A stretch of 45,319 nt of DNA, taken from contig CAJWBJ010000023.1 of the NCBI GenBank assembly GCA_913020495.1, positions 1 through 45,319 on the forward strand, in the 5' to 3' direction. Positions 1-8,877 of this stretch are shown here, piece by piece; position 1 is the first letter of the stretch, and each line of letters opens with the position of its first letter. The notes under the pieces were generated by a model. That model searched no databases, was not told the DNA's origin, and worked only from the letters and a program-made list of their open reading frames with translations. Both the position numbers and the translations under genes were made by a program. This stretch comes from an uncultured Oleiphilus sp. (GTDB lineage Bacteria > Pseudomonadota > Gammaproteobacteria > Pseudomonadales > Oleiphilaceae).

Positions 1-753
1 ACCTTGCGCCTGAATACAGGCAATAAATTCATCAAACATTGCCGAGTTGGCATTTTGTAAATGGCTACGATAAAACAAAAGCACACAAACAGGCACATCA
101 GTCTTAAACTGACCATGGGCTGCGTTGCATATCTCAATATAAGTTTGCCATTCAGCAAAGGTCGCACCAAGTTCGGGATTCTTTGCATTCGCTAAATCTG
201 AGCTTGGTAAATAAATTAAGCTTCTCGGTAGTATTTTTGGCTCATGCCATGCGTACTCAGCATCTAAATATTCAGCCGCGAGGCACTTAAAAAGCTGCTC
301 GCTATTGTCCAAACCACTCTCTCGCAGAAAACGCCAAATACGAATGGCCTCTGACTCAGAAACGGTTGAAGCAGAAAACAATTCACCATCTTCCGTATCA
401 TCACCCGGCACAATAATCAGTTGCCGGTCAGTTTGTGACTTAGCCCAGGTTTGAAGTCTTTCAAAGCCATATTCCCAATAGCTTTGCCCTCCCAACAAAG
501 ACACCACCACCAGTTTACTACCGTCTAAAACCTGATGCTGATACAAATCAAAAGCAGCCGGTTTTCGTAGATGCATCCAGTTAGCGAGACGAATGCTGGG
601 GAAGTCATCGGGCAGATTGTTTGCAGCGGCGACTAAAGCACTCAAACTACTATCCGCTGCAGAGAGTATGACTATATCTGCAGGCGATTGCTCAAGGTCA
701 ATGATGCCTTCGTCATCAACGAAGCCACCCGGTTTAGCTGCAAACAGATGCAT
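1..753 (-). CDS. cobN: Cobaltochelatase large subunit CobN, N-terminal part (gene cut by the window edge)
   Basis: The first 251 codons are present; the rest lies beyond position 1. CobN is the large subunit of the ATP-dependent chelatase that inserts cobalt into hydrogenobyrinic acid a,c-diamide in the late-insertion B12 pathway. The visible part matches the CobN N-terminus: it opens with MHLFAAKPGGFVDDEG, followed by SPADIVILSAADSSL, LPSIRLANWMHLRKP-like and LLGGQSYWEYG segments and a PGDD motif. The start is fixed by a TAATG junction: the cobW stop and the cobN ATG share the base at 753. It is the last visible gene of the operon. Its AAA+/VWA partner is probably the fused ChlI/ChlD protein at 12678-14399, because no cobS or cobT is in view. 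Confidence 0.93.
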   Translation of the reverse strand, partial: MHLFAAKPGGFVDDEGIIDLEQSPADIVILSAADSSLSALVAAANNLPDDFPSIRLANWMHLRKPAAFDLYQHQVLDGSKLVVVSLLGGQSYWEYGFERLQTWAKSQTDRQLIIVPGDDTEDGELFSASTVSESEAIRIWRFLRESGLDNSEQLFKCLAAEYLDAEYAWHEPKILPRSLIYLPSSDLANAKNPELGATFAEWQTYIEICNAAHGQFKTDVPVCVLLFYRSHLQNANSAMFDEFIACIQAQG

Positions 754-1904
754 TATGCAGACATTTCAAGTTGAGCTGTCGATAAGGCAGTAGTAATTAA
801 TGACTTGTCCAAGTCCTTGCCGATAAAAACCAAATGCGTAGCACGATCTTCATCCGGCGCCCATAAACGATCAAAATATACATCCATGCGCTTACCGACA
901 GCTTGAATGACCTGACGCATAGGTTTACCCGGAATAGCAGCAAAACCTTTGGCACGATAGATATTATGCTCAGCTAACAATGAGCGCATGACAGCTTGAA
1001 GCTTGTCACTCTCAACTTCACCCAGTTTAATCACAAAAGAATCAAAATGGTCGTGCGCATGCTCGTGATGTTCACCGTGATGGTGATGATGGTCATGATG
1101 TGTAGCGACCGCTTCGATATTATTTTCTGAGGCGGCATCAATCCCCATAATTGTTTCTAAAGATAATGGCGTTTGTGTCGTTGCTCCTTGAGTCATACCT
1201 ACTTCAGTACTATCACCTTCAGTACTGGCACTTTGGCGGGTATAAATCGTTTTTACCGAGGCGGGTACTTTTGCTGACACAATAGACTCAACCTGTTCTC
1301 GTTGAGTGGCATCTAACAAGTCATTTTTACCCACAATCACTAAATCTGCGGCGCTTAGCTGGTCATCAAGTAGCTCATTTAAACTAGGGTCATGATCAAG
1401 ACTATCATCTGCCTGACGCTGCGCTTCAACCTGATCGGCATCATGGGCAAACCGACCTGCAGCGACTGCAGGGCCGTCAATCAAAGTGATCACGGCATCC
1501 ACCGTGCAGTACTGTTTAATTTCAGGCCAGTTAAATGCTTGAACAAGTGGCTTTGGCAGTGCAAGGCCGCTTGTTTCAATTAAGATGTGATCGATATCAT
1601 CACGACGCGCCACCAGCTCTTTCATAACAGGCAAAAATTCTTCTTCTACCGTACAGCAGATACAACCATTGGCGAGTTCGTAAATACCATTTTCACCTTG
1701 AGTTTCTGTGCTGTCACTACCTTCTTCACAATCCAAAGGGCAACTTCGCAGTAAATCGGCATCAATATCCAGCTCACCAAATTCATTCACAATGACGGCA
1801 ATACGCTTGCCTTTTGCTTGCTTTAATAGGTTGGATAAAAGCGTCGTTTTGCCACTTCCTAAAAATCCGGTGACGATGGTTGCGGGAATTTTGTTTAATT
1901 GCAT
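753..1904 (-). CDS. cobW: CobW-family GTPase metallochaperone
   Basis: 383 residues, a G3E P-loop GTPase thought to deliver Co(II) for B12 synthesis in the cytoplasm. Visible motifs are the Walker A GFLGSGKTT (residues 13-21), a switch segment NEFGELDID (40-48), the metal-binding CxCC motif GCICC (80-84), ETSGL and the guanine-specifying motif KND. A stretch of eleven His in 20 residues lies near residues 268-290, before the CobW C-terminal domain, and is a plausible extra metal-binding loop. The gene lies between cobM (62-base gap) and cobN (one-base overlap), which supports a cobalt role over the Zn or nitrile-hydratase relatives of the family. An acidic, Ser/Thr-rich insert separates the switch I segment from the CxCC motif (about residues 55-72). 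Confidence 0.93.
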   Translation of the reverse strand: MQLNKIPATIVTGFLGSGKTTLLSNLLKQAKGKRIAVIVNEFGELDIDADLLRSCPLDCEEGSDSTETQGENGIYELANGCICCTVEEEFLPVMKELVARRDDIDHILIETSGLALPKPLVQAFNWPEIKQYCTVDAVITLIDGPAVAAGRFAHDADQVEAQRQADDSLDHDPSLNELLDDQLSAADLVIVGKNDLLDATQREQVESIVSAKVPASVKTIYTRQSASTEGDSTEVGMTQGATTQTPLSLETIMGIDAASENNIEAVATHHDHHHHHGEHHEHAHDHFDSFVIKLGEVESDKLQAVMRSLLAEHNIYRAKGFAAIPGKPMRQVIQAVGKRMDVYFDRLWAPDEDRATHLVFIGKDLDKSLITTALSTAQLEMSA

Positions 1905-1966
1905 GGTCTAGGCCTTGTGCTAATAAATACGGTTCTTATTTATACAGTTCTAATCGATATAGTTTT

Positions 1967-2761
1967 TTACGCTTCGCGCTTAACGGTTCGAGGCGTTTCA
2001 GGCTTAACCTTTGGGCGATAAACGTGAGCCTGATCCTGATCATAAAGGTAGGAGTCCTGAAATTCTTCAGTGCTTAAAACAGGCCCGACTAATATCAATG
2101 AGGTTCGGGTGAATTTCTTTTTTCTGACTTTCTCGACAATATCACTCAGTGTGCCTTGAACTTTGTCCTGATCTGGCCAAGACGTTCGATAGCACACCGC
2201 AATCGGACAGTTTTCGCCATAATGAGGAATGAGTTCTTCTACGATTTTATGAATTCGCGTAATGCCCAGATGTATAATAAGCGTCGCGCCGCTACGCGCT
2301 AATTCAGGTAGACGCTCGCGTTCCGGAAAAGGTGTTTTGCCTTCATAGCGCGTCATGATAATCGTTTGAGAAACACCTGATAAGGTTAACTCCTTTCCAA
2401 GCCAAGCTGCTGAAGCCGAAGTGGCAGTCACGCCAGGAATGATTTCAAAATCAATACCTAACATTTCCAGTCTGCGAATTTGTTCACCGATGGCACCGTA
2501 AACCGATGGATCGCCTGAATGAACACGCGCGACATCCCTTCCTGCCTTATGCGCTTGTTCAATATGTTCAATAATTTCATCCAGATCAATTGAGGCGGTA
2601 TCAATAATCAGCTCAGCTTTGCCTTCAACAGTCTGAAGAATTTCTCTAGGCACTAATGAACCTGCATATAGGATCACTGGACACTGTTCGATTAAACGCT
2701 GGCCTTTTACGGTAATTAATTCAGGATCACCTGGTCCTGCGCCAATAAAATATACGGTCAT
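1967..2761 (-). CDS. cobM: Precorrin-4 C11-methyltransferase
   Basis: 264 residues, normal for the family. It transfers a methyl group from S-adenosylmethionine to C-11 of (cobalt-)precorrin-4. The tetrapyrrole methylase signature GAGPGDPELIT sits at residues 7-17; LYAGSLVPREIL and the VARVHSGDPSVYGA segment are typical of CobM/CbiF and separate it from the CobI, CobJ and CobL paralogues nearby. The C-terminus (YLYDQDQAHVYRPK) is also family-like. The ATG at 2761 follows cobJ by 72 bases; no independent promoter was obvious in that gap. Function is assigned from family knowledge. Whether the substrate carries cobalt depends on the unresolved route of this operon. Confidence 0.95.
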   Translation of the reverse strand: MTVYFIGAGPGDPELITVKGQRLIEQCPVILYAGSLVPREILQTVEGKAELIIDTASIDLDEIIEHIEQAHKAGRDVARVHSGDPSVYGAIGEQIRRLEMLGIDFEIIPGVTATSASAAWLGKELTLSGVSQTIIMTRYEGKTPFPERERLPELARSGATLIIHLGITRIHKIVEELIPHYGENCPIAVCYRTSWPDQDKVQGTLSDIVEKVRKKKFTRTSLILVGPVLSTEEFQDSYLYDQDQAHVYRPKVKPETPRTVKREA

Positions 2762-2833
2762 GTTTGTTTGCCTTATTTAAACAATATTATTCATTACCAG
2801 TGCTCTCGGCACCCTATCGTAAATTCAAGCCTG

Positions 2834-3610
2834 CTATAGCTTTTTCTTATAGCCACGCGGGGTATAAACCCATTGTTTGTCGTTATAAACAATATGCTGT
2901 GATTCACTGTTACCCACCATAACTAAAGTGAACATATCGACGTTTTTCGCATCAAGTTCAGCAAGTGTAATCAGCTCAATATTTTCATCTTCACGCGTTA
3001 ATTGACGACCGATCAGTACAGGCGTTTCTGCAGGACGATATTTCAATAAAATATCTCGCGCAGTATTGAGTTGCCAATCACGCTTCTTTGAAACCGGGTT
3101 ATAAAATGAAACGACAAAGTCACCAGCTCCTGCACTATGAATGCGTTTCTCGATGGTTTCCCATGGTGTGAGTAAGTCAGATAAGGAGACCGTACAAAAA
3201 TCGTGACCAAGCATTGCCCCTGCTTTTGCTGCCCCCGCTTGCATTGCGGAAATACCCGGAACCACTTCAATTTCAACATCTAGCCATTCAGGACAATTTT
3301 CAGCCCCTTTGATTTGCTGATCCAGTAATTCAAACACTAAGGTCGCCATGGCATAAATACCGATATCACCACTCGAAATAAGCGCCGTTGTTTTACCACT
3401 GGCAGCAAGTTCAAGCGCAAGACGAGCACGGGCAATTTCTTCACCTAACGGCAAATCATGATGGATTTTTCCTTCGCAAATATCACCGAGTAGATCTAAG
3501 TAAAGGCCATAGGCGACTAGGTCACTACATTGGTTTACAACTTGGGTCGCTTTTGGGGAAACAAGGTCTGTATCGCCAGGCCCCATTCCGACTAAAAATA
3601 GTTTGCTCAT
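2834..3610 (-). CDS. cobJ: Precorrin-3B C17-methyltransferase (ring contraction)
   Basis: 258 residues, the usual length for CobJ/CbiH without fused domains. It methylates C-17 and drives contraction of the macrocycle. Key motifs are VGMGPGDTDLVSP (residues 8-20), VAYGLYLDLL, the GEEIARARLALELAASG helix, the SSGDIGIYAMA segment and SFYNPVSKKRDWQL. No Fe-S extension is seen, unlike the CbiH60 type of Bacillus. In the aerobic route CobJ acts after CobG; in the anaerobic route CbiH makes the lactone opened by CbiG. The neighbour upstream in the transcript is cbiG, which hints at the second option. There are 64 bases between the cbiG stop and this start. Confidence 0.95.
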   Translation of the reverse strand: MSKLFLVGMGPGDTDLVSPKATQVVNQCSDLVAYGLYLDLLGDICEGKIHHDLPLGEEIARARLALELAASGKTTALISSGDIGIYAMATLVFELLDQQIKGAENCPEWLDVEIEVVPGISAMQAGAAKAGAMLGHDFCTVSLSDLLTPWETIEKRIHSAGAGDFVVSFYNPVSKKRDWQLNTARDILLKYRPAETPVLIGRQLTREDENIELITLAELDAKNVDMFTLVMVGNSESQHIVYNDKQWVYTPRGYKKKL

Positions 3611-3674
3611 AGTTATGCTTAAATCTCTTCTTTTGTTTCAAATGTTATTGTCATACCAATCCGTCCAAACCTAT

Positions 3675-4436
3675 TTAAATTTGCGGAAAACTCCGTGCTA
3701 TCGCACAAGTGGCTTTTGCATTTTTCTGTTTTGTAAGTACTAGCTCTGGTGCTTGTCCGGTTATGTTCTGAGCTGAGTATAATGCTGCCGATTCAGCAAC
3801 GCCGTAAACACCTACAACACTATAGACATAGTCTGATTTAGAACTTAACAACGATTCAACACTAACAAGCTGCTGCTTGTTCCATGTATAAAAGGGTTTA
3901 TCAAGCTGTTTAGCTAATTCAATCAAGCCGACTTCATCCGCTTTGATATCGATACTGTTGATGCTTTGAATTTGATCCATCTTTAGACTGGCTTGCTGCA
4001 AACAGTCTTCCAGCAAGACTTTTATGTCAGAGATTGGGCAGTCTCGTTCACACCCCATACCAATGGTGTACTTAGGCTTCAGATAAGGCTTAGCTGTCGT
4101 GCTAACGAGCTGCGCCCCTAAAAATTCGGCAACTTGGTCACCCCACTCATTAGCTCCGCCTTCATGACCAGACAATAATGGAATTACAAATTGTCCTCGT
4201 TCATCGAGCACCAATACAGGTGGATCTTGATGCTTGTTTTTCAACACTGGCGCTAACGTTCTGACCGCAATTCCGGTCGCACAAATTAAAACCAGTGCAT
4301 CGCCATTCACAAACGCCGATTGAACCCGTTCAGTAAAGGGTGAGGGTTTATGCCAGAGACAACTCTCTGGAAGGAAGTCTCCAATCTGTTCAGCCAGTTT
4401 TTGACCTGCCTCAGTCAAGGAAACAATACGAATCAT
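3675..4436 (-). CDS. cbiG: CbiG-type cobalamin biosynthesis protein, short form without the central domain
   Basis: 253 residues against about 350 for classical CbiG. The N-terminal CbiG domain is present (residues 1 to about 115, with ICATGIAVRTLAP and PLLSGHEGGANEW at 88-98). The C-terminal CobE/CbiG domain starts near residue 122 with YTIGMGCERDCP. The central CbiG domain of roughly 100 residues is absent, and the two domains meet after SVTTAKP-type linker residues (about 112-120). CbiG hydrolyses the delta-lactone of cobalt-precorrin-5A and releases acetaldehyde. Its presence suggests ring contraction without CobG. The ATG overlaps the cobI stop by four bases (ATGA). The alternative reading, a CobE-like helper with an added N-domain, remains open. 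Confidence 0.85.
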   Translation of the reverse strand: MIRIVSLTEAGQKLAEQIGDFLPESCLWHKPSPFTERVQSAFVNGDALVLICATGIAVRTLAPVLKNKHQDPPVLVLDERGQFVIPLLSGHEGGANEWGDQVAEFLGAQLVSTTAKPYLKPKYTIGMGCERDCPISDIKVLLEDCLQQASLKMDQIQSINSIDIKADEVGLIELAKQLDKPFYTWNKQQLVSVESLLSSKSDYVYSVVGVYGVAESAALYSAQNITGQAPELVLTKQKNAKATCAIARSFPQI

Positions 4437-5182
4437 AAGCGACGTTTTTCCTGCCGGGTTATCACGAACAAGGAAAAATAAGGCCCAGCTTCCTGAGTTT
4501 CTAAAGAGCTAATATCTGAAATGATTCGTTCATTATCTCGCCCTATATACTCTAAGTAATGCGCATCATCAGTACGTTGGGTTTTCTCTAACAATGCTAA
4601 CAGTCTGGGGCGTGAGCGGCCCGCTTTCATAATAATCACACTGTCAAATTCATTCAGCGTGTTTTCAATCATCTCGTCATCATGTCGGCCGCTAATCACT
4701 GAAAACGATTCTTTCATCATCGTTAAAGGCAAATTCAATGCCGATGAAGCTGCGTGGGGAGATGAAATACCGGGGATGGTTATACACTGAAAACGGCCCT
4801 GTCCCGCCAGTTGAATCCGTTCAAGTAAGTATGCAAAAGAGCCATAAAATAAAGGGTCACCTTCACACAGAAATACCACTTTTAAACCTTGAGCCAAATA
4901 AGCCTCTATTTCCAAAGCCGCCTGGTCATAAACCTTATCTCCCACGCTCGGGTCATCTGCCATCGGCATCTGAATAGAAACTTCATTTTGGGCTTTGGCA
5001 ACTTGGCTAAGAAGTGTTTGAGCAATATCTCGTGATTGAGATTTACCCTGCTGATTCGAGAGATAAGCAATGACATCAGCCTGTTCGATCAATCGAGCAG
5101 CTTTCAAGGTAATGAGTTCAGGATCTCCTGGCCCAACACCTACACCATAAAATGTGCCGGGGCTTTCACTCGATTGCACCAT
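4433..5182 (-). CDS. cobI: Precorrin-2 C20-methyltransferase
   Basis: 249 residues. It methylates C-20 of precorrin-2 (or cobalt-factor II), the committing step away from siroheme and F430. The signature VGVGPGDPELITLKAARLI lies at residues 14-32. VIAYLSNQQGKSQSRDIAQ and the CEGDPLFYGSFAYL segment (about residues 110-125) are characteristic of CobI/CbiL, as is IPGISSPHAASSALN. The start is coupled to the end of cobL through a TAATG junction near 5182. The stop overlaps cbiG by four bases. Confidence 0.95.
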   Translation of the reverse strand: MVQSSESPGTFYGVGVGPGDPELITLKAARLIEQADVIAYLSNQQGKSQSRDIAQTLLSQVAKAQNEVSIQMPMADDPSVGDKVYDQAALEIEAYLAQGLKVVFLCEGDPLFYGSFAYLLERIQLAGQGRFQCITIPGISSPHAASSALNLPLTMMKESFSVISGRHDDEMIENTLNEFDSVIIMKAGRSRPRLLALLEKTQRTDDAHYLEYIGRDNERIISDISSLETQEAGPYFSLFVITRQEKRRL

Positions 5183-6465
5183 TATTTTTCCATCGCTAAT
5201 TTAGAAAATTTAAACAAAGTAACCGGGAGGTTCGGTCGGTATAGCAACTGCCCCGCTAGTTGGCTGCCTTTGCTAACAGCAATTTGTAAGGTTTCTGTTG
5301 CTCCATCTTTCTCACTTTCTCGCTCTTTCATAAAATTAAATAAGTGCTGTTTTGTTGCTTCCGTCACAGCAGAGGCTACTAATAAACCATTAGCAGGTAG
5401 TATCTCCCATACCTGCTTCAATAATTCAGGTAAACAACCATCACTTCCACCAATAAAGACTTTGGTTGGAGCAGGTAATTCCGGCAAGACTTCAGGCGCT
5501 CTACCCGTAACTATATGAAGCTGAGACACCACACCAAAGCGATCACGGTTTTCTTCAAGACAGGCTAGCCGCTCTGTATGATGTTCAATGGCATGTACTT
5601 GAACCTGTTTATTCCAATACGCTAATTCAACCGCAACTGAGCCACAGCCCGCGCCAATATCCCAAATGATATCGGCATTGTTAGCTTGCATAAGAGATAG
5701 GATTGCCAAACGAACCTCTCGCTTGGTAAGCATTCCTCTGCCTTTCCCTTGATCATTACTTTTATTAGGGTCGACTCGGTCTGACATAAAATGCTCATCA
5801 GGAATACCGGGAAAGCTAGGTAACATTTGACCTTTGCCCTTCACTTCAATGACACTCAAGTGTAAAGAGTCAAACTTCTGATCTGATTCACTTAAGCTTT
5901 GAACATCAAAACGACTTATCTTTTGTTCGGAATAACCCAAGGTCTCACAAACAGTAATGCTTGAATCATCAAAACCTGCCTTAATACACTCTTGGGCTAA
6001 GGCTTGAGGAACACTTTTTTTATCGCTCAATATCACTAACGTTTGCGCGGGTTTTAATGTTTTTCGGATCTGCGCTAAAGGCCGGCCATGCAAGCTTAAG
6101 ACTTCGACATCCTGAAGCGACACACCTAGTTCGTGACAAGCTGCCTGAATGCTTGAAACAGCAGGATAAAAATTCAAAGTATCCGCAGAGTAGTTTTTCG
6201 AAAACCAACGACCAATGCCGTAGAATAAAGGATCGCCTGAGGCAAGTACCACAATACTTGTTGTTGATGCGTGTTTCGATAACCAGAGTGATAACTCACG
6301 TAAAGGTGGCAATAACTTGGTTTGAGTCTGCTCACGTTTTAAGTGTGTAATGACCTGTAATTGTCGTGCGGAACCAATCACCCAGTCGGAATTTTCGAGC
6401 GCATCTTGTGCAGAGTGGCTTAATTCAGCCTGTTCCGTCACCCCTAAACCGATAATATGAATCAA
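5182..6465 (-). CDS. cobL: Precorrin-6Y C5,15-methyltransferase (decarboxylating), CbiE-CbiT fusion
   Basis: 427 residues, matching fused CobL. The N-terminal CbiE methylase domain (about 1-210) carries SGDPLFYGIGRW at 76-87 and LSLHGRP. The C-terminal CbiT domain (about 245-427) carries the Rossmann SAM motif DIGAGCGSVAVELA at 269-282 and IGGSDG. It methylates C-5 and C-15 and decarboxylates the C-12 acetate. The start is TTG at 6465: this codon overlaps the cobH TGA stop, an AGGTGA Shine-Dalgarno lies six bases upstream, and no nearby ATG keeps the conserved HIIGLG beginning. The TTG start inside a translationally coupled junction may lower output. A long antisense ORF inside the gene is a shadow. 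Confidence 0.94.
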   Translation of the reverse strand: MIHIIGLGVTEQAELSHSAQDALENSDWVIGSARQLQVITHLKREQTQTKLLPPLRELSLWLSKHASTTSIVVLASGDPLFYGIGRWFSKNYSADTLNFYPAVSSIQAACHELGVSLQDVEVLSLHGRPLAQIRKTLKPAQTLVILSDKKSVPQALAQECIKAGFDDSSITVCETLGYSEQKISRFDVQSLSESDQKFDSLHLSVIEVKGKGQMLPSFPGIPDEHFMSDRVDPNKSNDQGKGRGMLTKREVRLAILSLMQANNADIIWDIGAGCGSVAVELAYWNKQVQVHAIEHHTERLACLEENRDRFGVVSQLHIVTGRAPEVLPELPAPTKVFIGGSDGCLPELLKQVWEILPANGLLVASAVTEATKQHLFNFMKERESEKDGATETLQIAVSKGSQLAGQLLYRPNLPVTLFKFSKLAMEK

Positions 6466-7112
6466 TAGAGTTCACCTGCATTGCAACGTAATAAGGCATT
6501 ACAACTGGCAGACGAGACTGCACTCCCCCCTTGGCGCCCTAGCAAAGTGATGCACTCCACCCCTAAATCTTTATAGCTTTCCCAAAGCGCCTGCTTCGAT
6601 TCTGCTGCACCGACAAAACCAACAGGCATTCCAATAATTAAAGCCGGTTTTGGGCAACCATTTTGAATCATTTCCATTAAACGAAATAAGGCTGTCGGCG
6701 CATTGCCTATAATCACGATACTATCTTCAAGGTGTGGTAACCAAAAATCCAAAGCAACCATCGTACGTGTATCACCACGCTCTTTTGCAATTTCAGGGAC
6801 CCGCGCATCATTCAAATAACATAATGGTTCAGACGTCAGCATGCGCTTGGTTAAACCTTGCTTAACCATTTCAACATCACATAAAATCGCTTTATTCTTT
6901 GCTAATGCCTCACAACCTTTTTGGCATGCTGCTTCACTAAAAAAAACCTGTTCAGCCACTTCAGGCAAGCCGGTACTATGAACAATCCGCATCACGACCT
7001 GTTGTTCTTGATAAGAAAATCGCGTCAGATCGGTGAGTTCACGAATCTGACGAAAGCTCTCTTGCTCAATCGCTTTTGGGTCAGCCTGAAAATGAAATTT
7101 ACTTATCGTCAT
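6462..7112 (-). CDS. cobH: Precorrin-8X methylmutase
   Basis: 216 residues. It moves the C-11 methyl group to C-12, giving (cobalt-)hydrobyrinic acid. The catalytic histidine is seen in RIVHSTGLPE (His45). CDVEMVKQGLTKR, NAPTALFRLMEMI and GMPVGFVGAAESKQAL are family signatures. The stop overlaps the TTG of cobL, and cbiX ends 11 bases upstream of this start. Length and motifs are intact. The same fold serves both the aerobic (CobH) and anaerobic (CbiC) routes, so it does not decide between them. Confidence 0.95.
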   Translation of the reverse strand: MTISKFHFQADPKAIEQESFRQIRELTDLTRFSYQEQQVVMRIVHSTGLPEVAEQVFFSEAACQKGCEALAKNKAILCDVEMVKQGLTKRMLTSEPLCYLNDARVPEIAKERGDTRTMVALDFWLPHLEDSIVIIGNAPTALFRLMEMIQNGCPKPALIIGMPVGFVGAAESKQALWESYKDLGVECITLLGRQGGSAVSSASCNALLRCNAGELY

Positions 7113-7123
7113 AAGAAAGAATC

Positions 7124-8104
7124 TTACTTGTGCTCATGATGAGAATGCGAATGGCTGTGAGAGTGCCCATGCGAATGATCATGAGAGTGACCATCCGTAC
7201 CAATACCTTGAACATGATGATGATGGCTCTCTTGTGGTGTACCCACTTTATGTTCTGAACCAACAATCTGCACACGGTACTGACATAACTGGCAGTTCAT
7301 GTTCGGATTCCCTGCACTGATTTGTTCAAACTTTTCGACAAAGGTATCAATTACTTTTGGATGATCATTTAAATAAGGAGCCTTCACAACCGTCACATCA
7401 GGATATTTTTCGGCATAATCATCAGCCCACTGGTAAATTTTCTTTACCAAGCGCCCTGTAAATAAGAAGTATGGAAACACAATCACCTGTTTAAAACCTA
7501 AGCCGTGAGCTCGCTCTAAGCAATCAGGTACTAACGGTGTCGTGACACCACTAAAGCAGGTGGTTGCCCAACCAAAGCCCATACCTTCTTCTAAAATACG
7601 GGTGATTTTAGCGATATTGGAGTTTGCATCTGCATCTGAAGCACCACGCCCAACAACAACCAAAAGGGTTTCTTCACGTTTGTATTCGGTATCGATTCGA
7701 GAGGCTAACTCTACTTCAGATTCTTCTATCCGTGCTTGAGCGGCTTGAACCATTTTAGCGTCGACACCTAACTCTGTGCCATATTCAATACTGATATCAT
7801 ATTCCTGCTGTAAAGCGTTCAGCTCACTAGGAATATCATTTTTAGCGTGGCCTCCTGCCATGAGCATTCCAGGAATTGCCTGTATTTGTGTGGCTCCCTG
7901 AGATTTCAGCGCTTCAATACCATCAGCGATGATAGGCTTGGCAAATTCCAGGAAGCCTGTTTCGACTAAACGATCTGGAAAACGTTTACGGAAGTGCCCA
8001 GCTAGCTGATAAAATTCTTCAACGGCTTCGTTATCACGTGAGCCATGACCAACGAATAGTATCGCTGGTTTTTGTGTTTCTTCTTTCGCTATAATTTCTG
8101 TCAT
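7124..8104 (-). CDS. cbiX: Sirohydrochlorin cobaltochelatase, long CbiX with Cys motif and His-rich tail
   Basis: 326 residues in two chelatase-like halves. The N-terminal half keeps both metal-site histidines (FVGHGSRD, His20; AGGHAKND, His86). The second half has VVGRGASDADANSN, with Arg where the first His would be, so it is probably structural, as in other long CbiX proteins. Near the end, MNCQLCQYR (Cys271, Cys274) resembles the MxCxxC motif linked to an Fe-S centre in Bacillus megaterium CbiX. It is followed by a tail of about 35 residues with 17 His. It should insert Co(II) into sirohydrochlorin early in the pathway. ATG at 8104 is preferred over the in-frame GTG at 8107 because AGGA lies six bases before the ATG. 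It ends 11 bases before cobH. Confidence 0.93.
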   Translation of the reverse strand: MTEIIAKEETQKPAILFVGHGSRDNEAVEEFYQLAGHFRKRFPDRLVETGFLEFAKPIIADGIEALKSQGATQIQAIPGMLMAGGHAKNDIPSELNALQQEYDISIEYGTELGVDAKMVQAAQARIEESEVELASRIDTEYKREETLLVVVGRGASDADANSNIAKITRILEEGMGFGWATTCFSGVTTPLVPDCLERAHGLGFKQVIVFPYFLFTGRLVKKIYQWADDYAEKYPDVTVVKAPYLNDHPKVIDTFVEKFEQISAGNPNMNCQLCQYRVQIVGSEHKVGTPQESHHHHVQGIGTDGHSHDHSHGHSHSHSHSHHEHK

Positions 8105-8112
8105 CACTGTTC

Positions 8113-8877
8113 CTATAAATATGCTTTAAAGTCTTTATACCAACTTTCTACGAAGGCCTGACACTCAGAGCGTTCGCTAAATTCCTGATCTACTTCCGGC
8201 AGTTCAGGGCGGGTAAACATCAAAACCGGTATACCTAATTCCCTTGCAGCAAACAACTTTGCTTGCATTGATGAGCCACCACTATTTTTTGTTACTAATG
8301 CATCGATTTGATAATCCGCCATTATTTCTAGCTCATTCTCTAAAGAGAATGGCCCGATTGCTTTGTGCCAACGTATTGATTCTGGCAATTTATCCTTCGG
8401 CTTTACTGCTGTTCTGAGTATTTGTTGCTGCCCTTGTCGGCCATAATTATCTAGTGTTTTTACCGCTAAGTCAGGTAATTGTCCTGCGGTTAAAAAAACT
8501 GACTTTTTATCCTTTAAGTCTTTTAATAACGCGGGCCAGTTTTCATAGGTTTGCCAGTTATCTTCTATTTCTGGCAACCATGGCAAACGATGAAAGCGCC
8601 AACAGGGAATACTACAAACTCTTGTGCTTTCACGTGCATTACTGCTCATCACCTTTGCATATGGATGCGTAACATCTAAAACCGCAACGACACCATTTTC
8701 TTTCAGATAGTTTGTTAGGCCACCAAATTGGGTAAAGCCACCACTGATAATCTCGCAATCCAGCTTGGGCTGCCTAACTAAACCTGCAACACTATATATA
8801 ACAGGGCAACCGCTTTTATGCAGTGCTGCAGCTAAATGACGCCCATCAGCCGTTCCGCCCAATATTAATATTTTCAT
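8113..8877 (-). CDS. cobK: Precorrin-6A reductase (CobK/CbiJ)
   Basis: 254 residues. It is an NADPH-dependent reductase of the precorrin-6A macrocycle. The N-terminal nucleotide-binding motif is ILGGTADGRHLA (residues 5-16). DVTHPYA, CWRFHRLPW and the VTKNSGG segment near the C-terminus are CobK/CbiJ features. The ATG shares one base with the cbiD stop (TAATG at 8877), and the next gene, cbiX, begins nine bases after the stop. No broken motif is seen. Confidence 0.93.
   Translation of the reverse strand: MKILILGGTADGRHLAAALHKSGCPVIYSVAGLVRQPKLDCEIISGGFTQFGGLTNYLKENGVVAVLDVTHPYAKVMSSNARESTRVCSIPCWRFHRLPWLPEIEDNWQTYENWPALLKDLKDKKSVFLTAGQLPDLAVKTLDNYGRQGQQQILRTAVKPKDKLPESIRWHKAIGPFSLENELEIMADYQIDALVTKNSGGSSMQAKLFAARELGIPVLMFTRPELPEVDQEFSERSECQAFVESWYKDFKAYL

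Noticed and set aside
5036..5518. A 160-codon plus-strand ORF
   Set aside because: It is antisense to cobI and cobL, both clear family members with intact motifs.
7130..7230. A tandem DNA repeat in the His-coding end of cbiX
   Set aside because: The periodicity comes from alternating His and Ser codons in a normal CbiX-type tail.
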